From positions 1 to 33,872 of the forward strand of contig JANBPT010000486.1 of the NCBI GenBank assembly GCA_027575765.1: a stretch of DNA of 33,872 nt. The letters run 5' to 3'. The DNA is from Tieghemiomyces parasiticus. Lineage: Eukaryota; Kickxellomycota; Dimargaritomycetes; Dimargaritales; Dimargaritaceae. This document shows positions 1 to 10,319 of this stretch, one piece after another; the first letter of the stretch is position 1, and each line of letters opens with the position of its first letter. The notes under the pieces were generated by a model, which was given only the letters and a program-made list of their open reading frames with translations, did not search any database and was not told the origin of the DNA. The position numbers were made by a program, and so were the translations under genes.

Positions 1-329
1 CGACCAAAAAGCTGGGCAATGATACTTCCGACGAGCAGCACCAGCAACCCAACCGCCAGGTAGGGATTGACTTTGGGGCTAGTGGAGACCGCCCGCTCCG
101 CCGATGGGAGCTCATCGTCGTCATGGTCGTCAACCGGGTGGGTCATAGGGGGCCGGGGGGAAACGTTGGCCCTGACGGAACGCTGTGATGGCTGAGTAGC
201 GGGCCTAGCCTCATCGCCAGCAGTAGTAGAGGAGGCACCCTTCCGGACCTCCTTCTTGGCCCGACGGCCCTGCCCGGCCTTGGAGGCGTGCTTCTCGCTG
301 CGCAGACGGAGTTTAGCAGGGACGGTCAT
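1..329 (-). CDS. RAMP4/SERP1 (Ysy6)-family ER membrane protein, C-terminus cut by window edge
   Basis: Reading down from the ATG at 327-329 gives 109 codons without a stop before the window ends. The N-terminus (MTVPAKLRLRSEKHASKAGQ) has the basic KxRxxxEKHxxxA pattern of RAMP4/SERP1/Ysy6 proteins. Residues about 88-108 (NPYLAVGLLVLLVGSIIAQL) form one hydrophobic tail anchor. Known family members are small tail-anchored ER proteins near the Sec61 translocon, linked to membrane-protein stabilisation under stress. Family members are usually about 65-75 residues; this one is at least 109 because a polar linker (residues 30-85, rich in Ser, Ala, Pro and acidic residues) separates the basic motif from the anchor. 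No intron is needed. Only a few C-terminal residues should be missing. The family call rests on the two end motifs, so it is good but not certain. Confidence 0.75.
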   Translation of the reverse strand, partial: MTVPAKLRLRSEKHASKAGQGRRAKKEVRKGASSTTAGDEARPATQPSQRSVRANVSPRPPMTHPVDDHDDDELPSAERAVSTSPKVNPYLAVGLLVLLVGSIIAQLFG

Positions 330-1027
330 TGTGGGAGTAGGAGGGTAGGAAGGTGTTGAGGTAAATGGGACGTGGGCCGCGTGCTGACCGCTTGAGAGGA
401 TGAGAGAGAGTGGGGTGCTGCAATGGAAAAAAAAAATACAATATGTAGAGGAGGAAGGCGGTTCTAATGGGCTAAAGCTTTAGGCATGAAGAGGAGCGAA
501 GCAGAGCAGCCGATGGCGAGATGAGCCACGGGAGACATGAGCCCTACATCAACCGCCTTGAGGGACCGGTAGTCCAGAAGAGGGTCCGTTTGGGACGAGC
601 GGGGCAGCCACTAGTGACGATGAGCGTTGTGAGTGGTCAAAAATAGAGGAGCAGGATCCAGCGTTTAGCTTTCACCGGGCACAGACAGTAGGTAAGACTG
701 GGGTGGGGTTGGTCTGGGGCCTCACGCCGCCCCCACTATGGAGTAACCTTTGTGCATATCATAGCCACTGGTCTTGACTACCGCCCCTTTCCCCTTTTAA
801 AAACATGAGAATATAGCGCCATCTTTCTCTCAGATTACAACCGGCATGCCCAATATGATTACGAATATCTGTCAAGCTGGTGAATAATTCATGAAAAGGC
901 GTTTATAAAAAAACACATCAGTCTAGTCAAGTATCATACAGAAAAAAAGAGGTTGATCCAGTCAAAACGCGCAAATTTACCTGACCGGCTGGCGAAGGGG
1001 AGGTTTGCGAGTACCGCCGGTGTGTGA
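330..1027. other. Intergenic region between the RAMP4-like gene and DUG3
   Basis: Both flanking genes point left, so this stretch holds the RAMP4-like promoter and 5' leader (right next to 329) and the DUG3 3' untranslated region (next to 1027). It contains A-rich tracts near 427-440 and 905-960. I see no coding signal. Confidence 0.5.
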
Positions 1028-3390
1028 TCAAGCATTGTTGACAACTAGCGCCCGCTTGCCCGGATTATAATACTCGTCCTTAATGGGATAAAGCAGAATG
1101 TTGTGCTTGGGCGTGACCAGGAGTAGGGTATTGGACGGTATGGTCAACCAGTCGGCCTTCTCGAAAGTTAACGGTTCAGAGGCTATGACCACGGCATCCT
1201 CGCGCTTATCGCGTTTCTCCTGTTGGGGTGGGGTTGTGGGTGGTTTGTAACGTGGGTGGAAATGGCATATGGCGTCAGACTAGTGCTGGCCGGGGGCGGG
1301 GGAACTGTAGTCCACTAAATTCTCGTTCAGTGGAACCGTGCTCAGTATAAGAACTAGGGCGACCTCGTCTGCGCACTACTTACCATCCGATATTGGCCGC
1401 TCTTCTGGGCAAAACTCGAACCCGATGAGTAGTAGAGGGACGCGGCCTCGAGGGTACTGCTGCTCACGTAACGGGTGCACACCACGGACCGCCCGTCTGT
1501 GACGGCAATGTTGAGCAAGGAAGACTGGTCGATGCCGCTCTCGTGCGACCACTCATTAATCAGTGCAATTGTCCGCAGGGTGGCGGTCTTGAGCTCGTGG
1601 GGGCAGAACGTGTCACGGGAGGGGTCCTCGAGCTGGATCACAGAGGGTACAGAGTAAAGACAAATCAGGGATATTAACGTAAATAACTTGGAAATGCAGA
1701 ACATAGAGTGACTTTGCGGGGGCAACGGCATCCGAGAATTAATCCTTAAGACCTACCTGATTAAGAAAAAGGGCAAACGCCCACTCCGAGTCGGTATTGC
1801 CGTGCACGTTGGCAAAGATCTCGTCGCGGAGAGAGTTTTGCAACCGGCGCTTGATCTGGTAGGCTTAACGAGTATGTATCGACATGTGTGGTTAGCCTGG
1901 CTGTGAGTTCTCAGCTATAAGAAGCGACTAACAAGGTCAAATCTTTATCCGGGTCATTTTCTCACGGGGCCTACCTTTGAAAACTGGGCAATGTGGCCAT
2001 TGTGCATCCACATCAAACAGCCGAATTGCCACGGATGACCTGTATAGGAGAGGTTTGGGTGGGGGAGCACACCGAACGGGTAATTAGGAAGAGCTGGGTG
2101 ATTGGCCAACTCCAAAATGGATACTTCCACAATTAATCGACTGGATTATTATGTGTACTTACAATTTGACTCGGAGGTAGGCGTACCGGCGGTGGTGGCC
2201 CGGACATGTGCAAAGACTAGCGGGCTGTGGATCTTTTCGGCAATCCGCTTAAGGTTGACGTTGCTCCACGCGGGGAGGGTTGACGTGAATATACAGGGAC
2301 CTTCCTCAGGGTGCGTGTCATACCATCCTGCAAGGTGAACATTGGTGGCGGCAGAGATCGGTGATGGAGGCTAAAGGTTAGCTGGCCATTGTGATGGTAA
2401 GATAGGCAGAGTCGAAGAGTCGAGGTCATCCTCAATTGTGACCAATGAAAGCACGAGGAGTGGGAGATAATTGTCGCGGATAAGGCTACACTTACCAACT
2501 CCGAAACCGTCGCCTAGGAGAACACGGTACCGTACGTGTCGGAAAACGAGGGAGTGGCCCGTGGAATGTGGGGGGACAGGGTAAGGGGATGTGTTCAGGG
2601 GCAAGGCGTTAGGTGTCAAGGGGTCAGGTGGGTATCCGTAAGGTGGGCAAGGAGAAATCGATACGCCCGAATCATGGGTTTAATGACGCACATCGGCAGT
2701 AGAAAATGTACCATTAGTGGGTCCATGTGACTGAGGGACATGGCCCTAGCCCTGGAGACCAGTAATCAGACCAAACCCCATTCTAGCAAGGATTGATAGG
2801 ACTACTTACCATTTAGGAACCGGCAGCCCTCTAGCCGTAGGCGGCAGTCGAAAGATTGGTTGATGATGGAGTGGGCCGGGCGTAGAATCAACTACAGTTG
2901 GGGGGCGGCGGCGGCAGCGGCGTGGGGGTAAGCATCGAGAGGTATGGTGAGAAAACGCAATGAAGGGGATGGTGTCGGGTTAGATCAGGGAGACGCGGGG
3001 CAATGATAGGTAGGTAGTGGCTACACGAAGCGTCTTGAGTACTAGTAGAGTTGTACTGTGTAGCCTACCACTCCCAGATCGGGGGGATAGCTGCTGGGGG
3101 AAGTAGTGGTGCCTCAATGGCATAGCAAAAAGCCGCGAGGCGGTACCAGCACCTTCTACAGGCTGCTATTCCGCACCCAACTCAAGTGGCGGCGTACCGA
3201 GTAGGTATAGGAAGGAGATGGGCGGGCGGGCCGGGCTGGGAATTCTAGTATGGTCCGCTTGGCTACTGTGCCAGTTCCCAGTACGACGCATTTAGCTGTG
3301 CCAGATGGACAGGCCATCACTGGGGAGAAATACACTTACGTCCGCAATAAGAGCAGGCTGCTTGCCCTTATAGACGAGAAACCTGCACAT
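1028..3390 (-). CDS. DUG3: DUG3-type class II glutamine amidotransferase (glutathione degradation), 8 exons
   Basis: Predicted exons in gene order: 3340-3390, 2810-2891, 2496-2513, 2163-2327, 1975-2039, 1757-1855, 1384-1632, 1028-1219. They total 921 nt (306 residues plus TGA), and every junction keeps phase with GT donors and AG acceptors. The protein starts MCRFLVYKG, so Cys2 becomes the N-terminal nucleophile after Met removal, as in Ntn-type glutamine amidotransferases. Family blocks follow in order: RPAHSIINQSF, NGDGFGVGWYD, HVRATTAGT, HPWQFGCLMWMHNG, TDSEWAFALFLNQ, VTDGRSVVCTRYVSS, QYRM, EDAVVIASEPLTFEKADW. In yeast, Dug3 works with Dug2 to cleave glutathione in the cytosol independently of gamma-glutamyl transpeptidase. 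The third exon is only 18 nt and encodes most of the GDGFGVG loop. Yeast Dug3 is about 357 residues, so this copy is slightly short but complete at both ends. Confidence 0.9.
2496..2513 (-). other. DUG3: 18-nt micro-exon of DUG3
   Basis: The exon is bounded by a TCCTAG acceptor and a GTAAGT donor on the minus strand. It carries 2 + 15 + 1 nt and supplies Gly-Asp-Gly-Phe-Gly-Val-Gly when joined to its neighbours. That completes the family's NGDGFGVGWYD block, which neither flanking exon contains. Confidence 0.8.
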
Positions 3391-4906
3391 GGTGACGATG
3401 GTGACCAAATTAGGTGGTCAGGACGTGTATAGCGGGTACTGCGGATATGAGGTATGAGGTCAAGAGCTGGTCGCGTGAGGGAGACACGACGCACAAATGG
3501 GAGGACGTGGGCTTGTAGGCTTCGGTGTAAAATGGAGAAAAGAATGGGGGGGGGTCCAAGGAATCTCTGATGCTAGAATATAATGCGCACGGCGTGTTTA
3601 AGGAATAAAGCGAGGCGAGGCGGATAGACTCAACCAGGGTTCGACAACCTCAGACACGGGCCTTTATAATTTCATACATCGCCTACTACCGAAACGGAGT
3701 GTATGCACCCGGATGGCCCGGCTCAATTAATCACCGCCAAAGGATAAGGTTGACAGTGAGGAATGAAGCTTTGAAAGGTGGGGGATGGGACACCACGAGG
3801 TCAGCCAGCGAGCTAGCCCTATTCAATTATTGGTCAGTAATGACGAGCCTTGGCTGTACAGATGAGGAATGTTGAAGGCATAGGGGCGCTCCGTCGGCGT
3901 GATTAGGAGGGCGCTTCCAAAAAAAAAAAGAGGGGGGGGCGAGAGCGAAGGCGGGCAATTTGACGGGCTGTGTGGTTATTGCGTGGCCGCTCGGTTGCCT
4001 AAAAATACCACAATAGGCCCCACTCTGCCAGGATGACAATTCCATAACCGCCGCGATTTATCGCCTGGTGGTTAGTACCAACACTAACGAACCGCGTCTG
4101 GCTGTGTGGGGGGGGGGAAGCCGCCTTTAGGCACGGCTGGTGATGGTAGCTGTAGGCGCTAGGTGACATCAACTCAAATTGTTTGGGGGGGGGGTCCTTT
4201 CAGGCGTCTTCCTTCAGCTTTGAAGGGCAGAGGGGTTGGGCGCCAACCATTCAGCTAATGAATCCTCGGCAATATAGTGCTTATATTAATTTTCTGCCGG
4301 CTGACTTGAGTATGAATGTCATTGTGCAGGACCCCTGTCATCCACTGGATTTATCTGGAACCAAGCGTAGACGGAGTCCACGGCTAAGAGGGTGATTAGT
4401 TGGCCCGACAAAGTATTTCTGTCCAGGCCCGTCGAGAGGAGTACGGGAGCGATGCCGCCACTAGCAAATCTGGTGCCCGATACGAACCCGCAGCGCTGGT
4501 GAGCATTCGTCGTCCACTCGTCCAACGTTGCACAACGATGTCGAGCCTTGAAGGGTCCACAGGGCGGTCTTATCACAGGCAGACTGCTACTCCTCCGTGT
4601 CTTCCCCCCCCCGACTCTTCTCCTTTAATGCCCCTTATTTTACGGATCACCTCTCTGGCACTGATGCTGCCATAGAATTGTCAAATCACGTCATCGTGGA
4701 TTTCCACCAGTCTCGGTGCGGTACCCCCTTAACCGTAAAAGTACCTCCATAATGGGTTTAACGTTGTTGCTATTTTTTTTTTGTTTCCCGCACCAATTGA
4801 CAGGTAGTTCATCACTATCAAAACGAAGGGATTGCCGGTCCACCTCACTCATCTTGGGGCTCGCGTGCCTGTATTATCAAGTTAACGCGAATATGCCAGG
4901 TCTCGC
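3391..4906. other. Intergenic region between DUG3 and SEN54
   Basis: The DUG3 promoter lies at the left end and the SEN54 3' untranslated region at the right. The interval has several G homopolymers (near 3547-3554, 3934-3941, 4107-4115, 4183-4191). Short open frames at 4183-4395 and 4400-4675 lie in different frames and match no family I recognise. No supported gene. Confidence 0.4.
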
Positions 4907-6288
4907 CTACGTGTCCTGGCAGAGTAACTCCACGGGTTGGTCAGATAATGTTAAAAATACAAGGTTGCCGTTCTCCACGACGGCCAGGACTGCATTGTCG
5001 TCGCCCCCAGTACGACCAAAGAGGTCCAGAATATCGGTTTTGGACACGCCGGAGGTTTGTGCGCTGAAGTTAAAGCGGAGCGCAGGAGAGGTGAGATACC
5101 AATGGCAATAATACGACAGGGTAAATACTTTGGTGGGGATGCTAGGAGGACTCGGGCGAACGAAGCGACACGGGCCAGATTTGCCAATGCGATCCCGGGC
5201 TACAGTGAGGGCATGGGCGTTAGACTTACCTCTTGACAAAGACGTGGTAGTCTGGCGGAACAAGCTGCTTCTTCCGGTAGGGTGTCGATGGTTTGTAGAC
5301 ACAAAAGTGGTCGGCTGTATCGCGGCCCAAGTCGGATAGGTGCCGCAGAGCCGGGTCGGTAGTAGCAGCGGTGCTGAGTGCCACATCCGGCTGTCGGGTC
5401 ATCTGGGACGCACGAAATCCAACGTGGGATACGAAGTTGAGCCGGTCGTGGATTTCGGCTGACGGGCGAGAGAATAGGTCAGTGGTGCGAGGTGGTGAAT
5501 TCACTCACAGGATTAGAAGGCATGTCTCACCAGGCAAACATTCGCCCATTAAATGAAAAGGCACGCGGACATAGAGGATAGTACCAATGATACAAATGCC
5601 CGCCCGTCCGTCCCCCCCCCGGGCCTTACACTTACCATTCGATGTGAACTTCTCGGCCGGGCCCAAGTACGGGCGTGCAAAGCTGGACTGGCTGGTTAGG
5701 CCCCAGTAGCACGCGACCCGCCACACCAAGTCCGCTGGGGTCATGTAAAAGAAAGGTGGCACGCTGCGTCCTGTTGAGGGGTCCGTTGCCTTGGGACTCG
5801 TTTTCTCCGGCTCCTGGCAGGCCGCCATGACACCCCGGCCGGACACATCGCCCGAGGTTAACAAGTAGCGGTACACCCAGGCTCGTACCACGACGTACCC
5901 GAGCCGCCGAAGGTACCCGTACGTCTTGTAAGCGTCCAGTGTGAGCGCGGATGTCCGGGGGTCCAGGAGTGCCTGGTAGCAAGCTGGGGTCGACAGTAGG
6001 GGAAACCCTTCCCAAGCCGCAGTGGCACCCATCGTACCCTTAGAGTCCCCCTCATTCACCGCTTGAAAGAATGTTTTCGAGTAGTCTTGTAGGTCCAAAC
6101 TCTCTGCAGGCGGTGGCGGCACGGGTCGTAGCTGTAGGGCCCCGCGCTCCACCTCGAATAGGGCCTCCTCAGGGCTCAGGTACATATGGCCCCTGTACGT
6201 GAACCCCAGGGTCTTGGTAAGATTGCCGCGGATACGACACACCAGGGCCAGTCCCTCGCGGGGCAGCCAGAGGGCCTCGCTATGGTTC
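4907..6288 (-). CDS. SEN54: tRNA-splicing endonuclease subunit SEN54 (5' exon(s) unresolved)
   Basis: Three exons are supported: 5636-6288, 5230-5458 and 4907-5063 (TAG stop). All have GTAAGT donors and consistent phase. The large exon starts after a pyrimidine-rich CCCCAG acceptor and reads NHSEALWLPREGLALVC, then the Sen54 landmarks GNLTKTLGF, YLSPEEALFEVERGALQL and YGYLRRLGYVVVRA. The next exon gives the C-terminal FCVYKPSTPYRKKQLVPPDY element, and the last ends ENGNLVFLTLSDQPVELL. SEN54 is the non-catalytic partner of SEN2 in the SEN2-SEN15-SEN34-SEN54 enzyme that removes introns from pre-tRNAs. The N-terminus lies further right. A candidate upstream exon ends at 6464 (donor GTGAAG) and reads LTPRQERFQQQLGLEG in the phase required, but I could not place the start codon. 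Confidence 0.85.
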
Positions 6289-6463
6289 CTGGGGCCGGGT
6301 TGAAGGGGGCGGCGTTTGGCGAGAAATGGGAGGGAGGGGAACGTGTGTGTTTAGGTCAGTCAGTGAGATCATCCGGGATTCAGGCCTCGATGAGGTAGGG
6401 CGGGGGATGAAGTAAACTAGCCGCATGGTCGTTCCTGGTGTCGGTCTATGCGATGGCCTTCAC

Positions 6464-6550
6464 CCCCTCAAGTCCAAGTTGCTGTTGAAAGCGCTCTTGT
6501 CGAGGAGTCAAGTGGTAAGGGAGTACCCTTACTTTTGTAGGCGCACGTTA
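6464..6550 (-). CDS. SEN54: Candidate upstream exon of SEN54 (tentative)
   Basis: On the minus strand this stretch reads LPYHLTPRQERFQQQLGLEG without a stop and ends two bases into a codon before GTGAAG. That is exactly the phase needed to join the first supported SEN54 exon at 6288. The helical charged character resembles the region before the Sen54 core in other fungi. A stop lies just upstream in this frame, so an acceptor near 6545-6555 is required. The non-consensus donor and the missing start keep confidence low. Confidence 0.35.
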
Positions 6551-6564
6551 TCCATGGCCCGGGG

Positions 6565-6977
6565 TGGTCAGGGGGGTTGCGTTAAATTAAGCAATGGAGA
6601 CGAAGTACGGATTTCAGCTCGGTTGTGGCACAGATGCGCGGCAATGGAGGGTAGAGGGATGGTATGTGTAAGGCTACTCTGGCTCTTTTGTCAGGAAAAC
6701 CGCGGTATTCCTCCCCCTAGCGTCGTACTAGTCTAAGGGATTAGCTCATGAGGGTTTCCTCGCCGGTGCCGCCCCCGCTTCGCCCCTTATTATTTCGCCG
6801 GTGTCTGTACGTTGATAGCAATGCCAGGTTTATTTACTACCGAATCATATCCAACTACATAATCGCCACAACGGATGAAATCGAGGATATTTTTCATTCT
6901 AAAATACCAGGCGTGGATTTGTACAGGATACACACCCGGTCGAGTAGGGAGTTAAAATGACAGGCGAGCACGCGGTT
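6565..6977. other. Intergenic region between SEN54 5' end and the gag-like gene
   Basis: The SEN54 start exon and promoter should lie here. A plus-strand frame at 6748-6960 and a 35-codon minus-strand frame are open, but neither matches a family I know, and the AT-rich base use differs from the neighbouring genes. Nothing else is supported. Confidence 0.3.
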
Positions 6978-7931
6978 TCACCGGCTAGGATTGTACCGCT
7001 CGGGGTCGTCCATCGCGAGGGTCGCTCGGAGGTACTCAATCTGCTCAACCCGGTTTATGAGCTCAACCTCGTCCTCAGGACAGGGCCGCCTTAGCAGGAT
7101 ATTCTTGGTCTCATCGGGTAGTTTTGAAATGAGGTAAAATAAGCGGTACTCGGGGTCCTTAGAGTCTGCCATGTCCATTACCTCAAGGACACGCTGCATG
7201 AGCAGGGCCGTGCTCTCGGTGGCCGGTCCCGCCTGGATCTGACATAGCCGGCTCTCCATGACGTACTCGGGGATCTGGGCTTGGTAGGTGAGTCGCAGCG
7301 TCCGTTTCATGTCGGCCCAGGTGCACTCACGGCCCTGGCGTTGGATCCCCGCGCGTTTGGTGAGCACGGCTTTAAGCGCCTTACCCTTCAGGGCCAACCG
7401 GGCCACTACAGGCCGTTTATCGGGCAGACCGTTCCCGGCCGACCCGTCGAGGCCCAGCAGACTCATGTTGTCCTCAAATTCGTCGAGCCAGAGGAGGAGT
7501 TCAGATGCGCCACGCGCTTCGTCCCCACTGTAGTCCTGGTCACCAAACCGGCGCACGTAGGTCATAATTTCCGGGGGTATCCCGGTCATCTCGACCGACC
7601 GGCCTGAGGAAGGGGACAGGGTTTTACCCAGGTCGTGGCAGTGCGGGGAGAAGCTAGTTCGGGAACCGAGACTATGGAGAGTAGGCGTGGGGCTGGAAGA
7701 GCCCGACAGGCAGGCGCTTTCGCGTTGGGCAAGCCGACGGTTGTTCTCGAGACTAACCTTGAGGTCGCGCATAACGTCCAGGAGAGAATTGAGGATATCT
7801 TTGGTCACCACTTCAGTGGGGACATCCGACGCGCGGCGCGGCTGTTCGATGTCCAGGTTGCGCGGTTCCAACACGGGAATAGGTATCTCCTTCCGTGTCC
7901 CGCCCCGTAGGGCGAACTGCATGGGGAACAT
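6978..7931 (-). CDS. Retrotransposon gag-like (capsid) protein, standalone
   Basis: A single open frame of 317 residues from the ATG at 7929-7931 (MFPMQFALRGG) to TGA at 6978-6980. The frame is open further upstream to 8099, but those residues look like untranslated leader. The C-terminal half has the helical pattern of the Ty3/gypsy retrotrans-gag domain: ASELLLWLDEFEDNMSLLGL, then KRPVVARLALKGKALKAVL, TWADMKRTLRLTYQA, and a helix-rich tail. The N-terminal half has a helical segment (residues about 40-70) and a Ser/Pro-rich linker. No CCHC zinc knuckle follows, no protease, reverse transcriptase or integrase frame lies downstream, and I see no flanking LTRs. It is either a stranded gag piece or a host-retained gag gene. 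The intact frame and host-like GC content favour retention or recent insertion. Confidence 0.65.
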   Translation of the reverse strand: MFPMQFALRGGTRKEIPIPVLEPRNLDIEQPRRASDVPTEVVTKDILNSLLDVMRDLKVSLENNRRLAQRESACLSGSSSPTPTLHSLGSRTSFSPHCHDLGKTLSPSSGRSVEMTGIPPEIMTYVRRFGDQDYSGDEARGASELLLWLDEFEDNMSLLGLDGSAGNGLPDKRPVVARLALKGKALKAVLTKRAGIQRQGRECTWADMKRTLRLTYQAQIPEYVMESRLCQIQAGPATESTALLMQRVLEVMDMADSKDPEYRLFYLISKLPDETKNILLRRPCPEDEVELINRVEQIEYLRATLAMDDPERYNPSR

Positions 7932-8099
7932 GGTGCGAAGGGGGGGGAAGGAAAGGCAGCGAGTGGGCGACCAAGCGTAGTTTGGTGGCGATGGTCGCCA
8001 AAATTCTAAGGCCGCCGAAGTGAGCGCTGAAGGTTGTACCGGCGAGCAGACCAAAGCCAATTGGGGTGTGGGTGTGCAGACTATTGAAATAAACACCAA

Positions 8100-10319
8100 C
8101 GCGATACGGGCAGTGAGTTTAAGTATAGTTGAAGTGCAAGTCTAGGATAAATAAAAAGGTATCGAACCGCACTAAAGCGCGACCACCCGAGAAAAATCAC
8201 ATGCGTGTGTGCGGGGGAAAGGTAATAAGCAAAAGCAAATAAGTTCATAAAAATACATGTGTATGTGGGGGTGTGAAGAAACGAAGGTTAAAGAGTGATA
8301 GAAGTCGCCATGTCCTTCGCGACTAGTGCTAGCGGTACCGTGTCCGCACAGCCAGGGCAAAGGAAAGAAAGGTGGGGGCACTTGAAGAGTAACGGAAGAA
8401 AGGGGACTAGTGGCGGCTGTGGCGTTAACCGACGAGAAAGGCCACCCCCTCTCTGGTTTCTCCATTCTGCGGCCCTTTCACTTTAGGTCGTTAGTGTGCG
8501 AATACATATGGTGAGGGGTCCCAGATCATTATGGGCTCTTTGATTATCCAATCTGGCTGCCGCCGCCGTCCTATCGGAAGCACCCTACCCTGGGCTTTCT
8601 CGTTCCCTCCCGAATCAAAGAGCGATGGAGGAGGGAGGGATCCACCCGCTCCCCGACTATAGTCTTTTCCTCAACGCGTTGATATGGAAAAATTTGGCTA
8701 CTTATAAGCAATGGCAGTCCCTCGTGCCAGTTTGTGCATGTAAGCAGGGAAAGTATGTCGAACCTAAGGATCCAGGCTAAAAGGGTTATAAGATACCGAC
8801 GCAATAGCTAACATCCCCTCCACCAGGTGGTCCCTACCGTCCCCAATTATGACACTACCCGCCTGTTTCGGCTGCGTATTATTACTAGTGGAAAAAGAAA
8901 AAACAGACGGTGTCGGTAGTTGCCTCAACTGTACCCACTTGGGATGGATACGTCGTGACTGGTAAAAGACTCAAGAGGGTCAGACGCGCCTAGTAACTAA
9001 CTAGCCGGGCTGTCATGGGCTCAGCCTCGCTACCCCTCTCCCTTATCGCTTATTCCTAGTCCCGTTGACGCTATCCGGAATTCACAAATCTCCTTCCCCT
9101 ACGATTTCGCTACCCATACGTAATTTCTCTCTGACTAACGTTGTGTGTGTGCTACGCCGCGTTTACGAGGACCGACGGTGAAGTCGGCCCCACTGGGTAC
9201 TTCGGCAAGTGAAACTACAATGTATAGCATAACCCATGGACCCGATGAAGGTGACTTGCCGCAGTCCGTTTTGACATGCAACTCCCTTACTCACAAGAGG
9301 GCTGAGGCAGCGCCTTGAAGACTATTGACGGTAACAGACTAGTGTGACATTAAGCTGCCTTTTGGTCTACTCTATGTTGTGCAGAGTAAATGTCCTGACG
9401 ACTGTTGCGCTTAAAGGCTTCATAGTCAGGGCCAAAACGCTGCACAGTCGCATATACTATTGGTCCTCCCCGTAGTGTGCCATAGCGGCTTGAGCGAATG
9501 TGTGAACAGGAATGGTAGTAGGGAAGGTCTGCTTAGCCAAAGAATTGAAAGCCGTGCTTACGGTAGTAATGAAGCAAGGGAGTCGAGCACTCAAGTAAAT
9601 GTTAGTTGTAGGTAAGCCGTTATTATATGCTTGATTTTTCAAAGCTCGCCCTCTATGAGGTGGTTGGACTTGGTGGTAGACTGGCTATCGGTTAAGTGAG
9701 TATTGATCTATTTTCTGGTGACAGTCATTCGGATAGGTATGAAAAAAGTAAATGTTGCGTTGGCTTGGCAGTAATTGATATATCTCATGATATATTGTGA
9801 GTAAATTTAAATATATATTTGTTCGGCACGCCAGGTTCGGCTCAAGTATACCATTGGGATAAAGATTAGATGTCGGTTCTGCCATAGGTTTCTCCAGAAC
9901 TAGCTTTCGATTTGAACTACCACGCCATGAGTTTACATCCAAAGCCATCCCGTTGGATCTCATTAGCTAGGCAGAGGCTAACTCTGCTACCGTACCAAAA
10001 AATTATATCCAAGTAGGAGTAATGGATATCTGGCGAGTTGGCAAGGATCATCAAAATAGAAACATTCGGACAGTCTTTTGCGCTCTTGTGTATGGGTAGC
10101 GAGAGTCGAGGGCTAAAAAGACAGTGCAGTATTTATGGAATCACGAATACGGTGTAATGCAAAGACAAGGAGAGGGGATGCGTTTGAGATGAGAGAAGGT
10201 CTAAATAATAATAATAATATCCAGTGAAAATAAACCCTCGCAATTCGGGCATATCACGGGGCTGCGCAACTGGAGCAGTCACAATTTCACGCTCCTTACT
10301 CCTTCACTGCCCGCGTAGT
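8100..10319. other. Gene-poor region of about 2.2 kb
   Basis: From about 9440 to 10220 the composition shifts to AT-rich, unlike the GC-rich genes on either side. An AAT microsatellite lies at 10203-10220. Two modest minus-strand frames (9457-9642 and 9685-9963) are open, but I cannot assign them to a family. The AT shift suggests old inserted or decayed mobile DNA. I find no supported gene. Confidence 0.4.
10203..10220. repeat. AAT trinucleotide microsatellite
   Basis: About five tandem AAT units directly at the boundary between the AT-rich region and the 3' flank of MMS19. Similar AAT/TAA tracts occur near 21644-21657 and 24055-24074. Confidence 0.8.

Noticed and set aside
3635..3665. GGTTCGAC motif resembling a tRNA T-loop
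   Set aside because: The surrounding bases do not form a cloverleaf and there is no A-box element.
4107..4192. G runs considered as telomere-like or G-quadruplex arrays
   Set aside because: The runs are isolated homopolymers without a regular repeat unit or spacing.
8160..8235. tRNA-like GCGGTTCGATACC followed by a T run on the minus strand
   Set aside because: No matching A box, anticodon arm or acceptor stem can be folded in the 75 bases before it.
9457..9642. Resemblance between the minus-strand frames at 9457-9642 and 30559-30753
   Set aside because: The shared residues (a TYLS-like start and an FPT-IP-like block) are few and gapped, and the DNA does not align convincingly.
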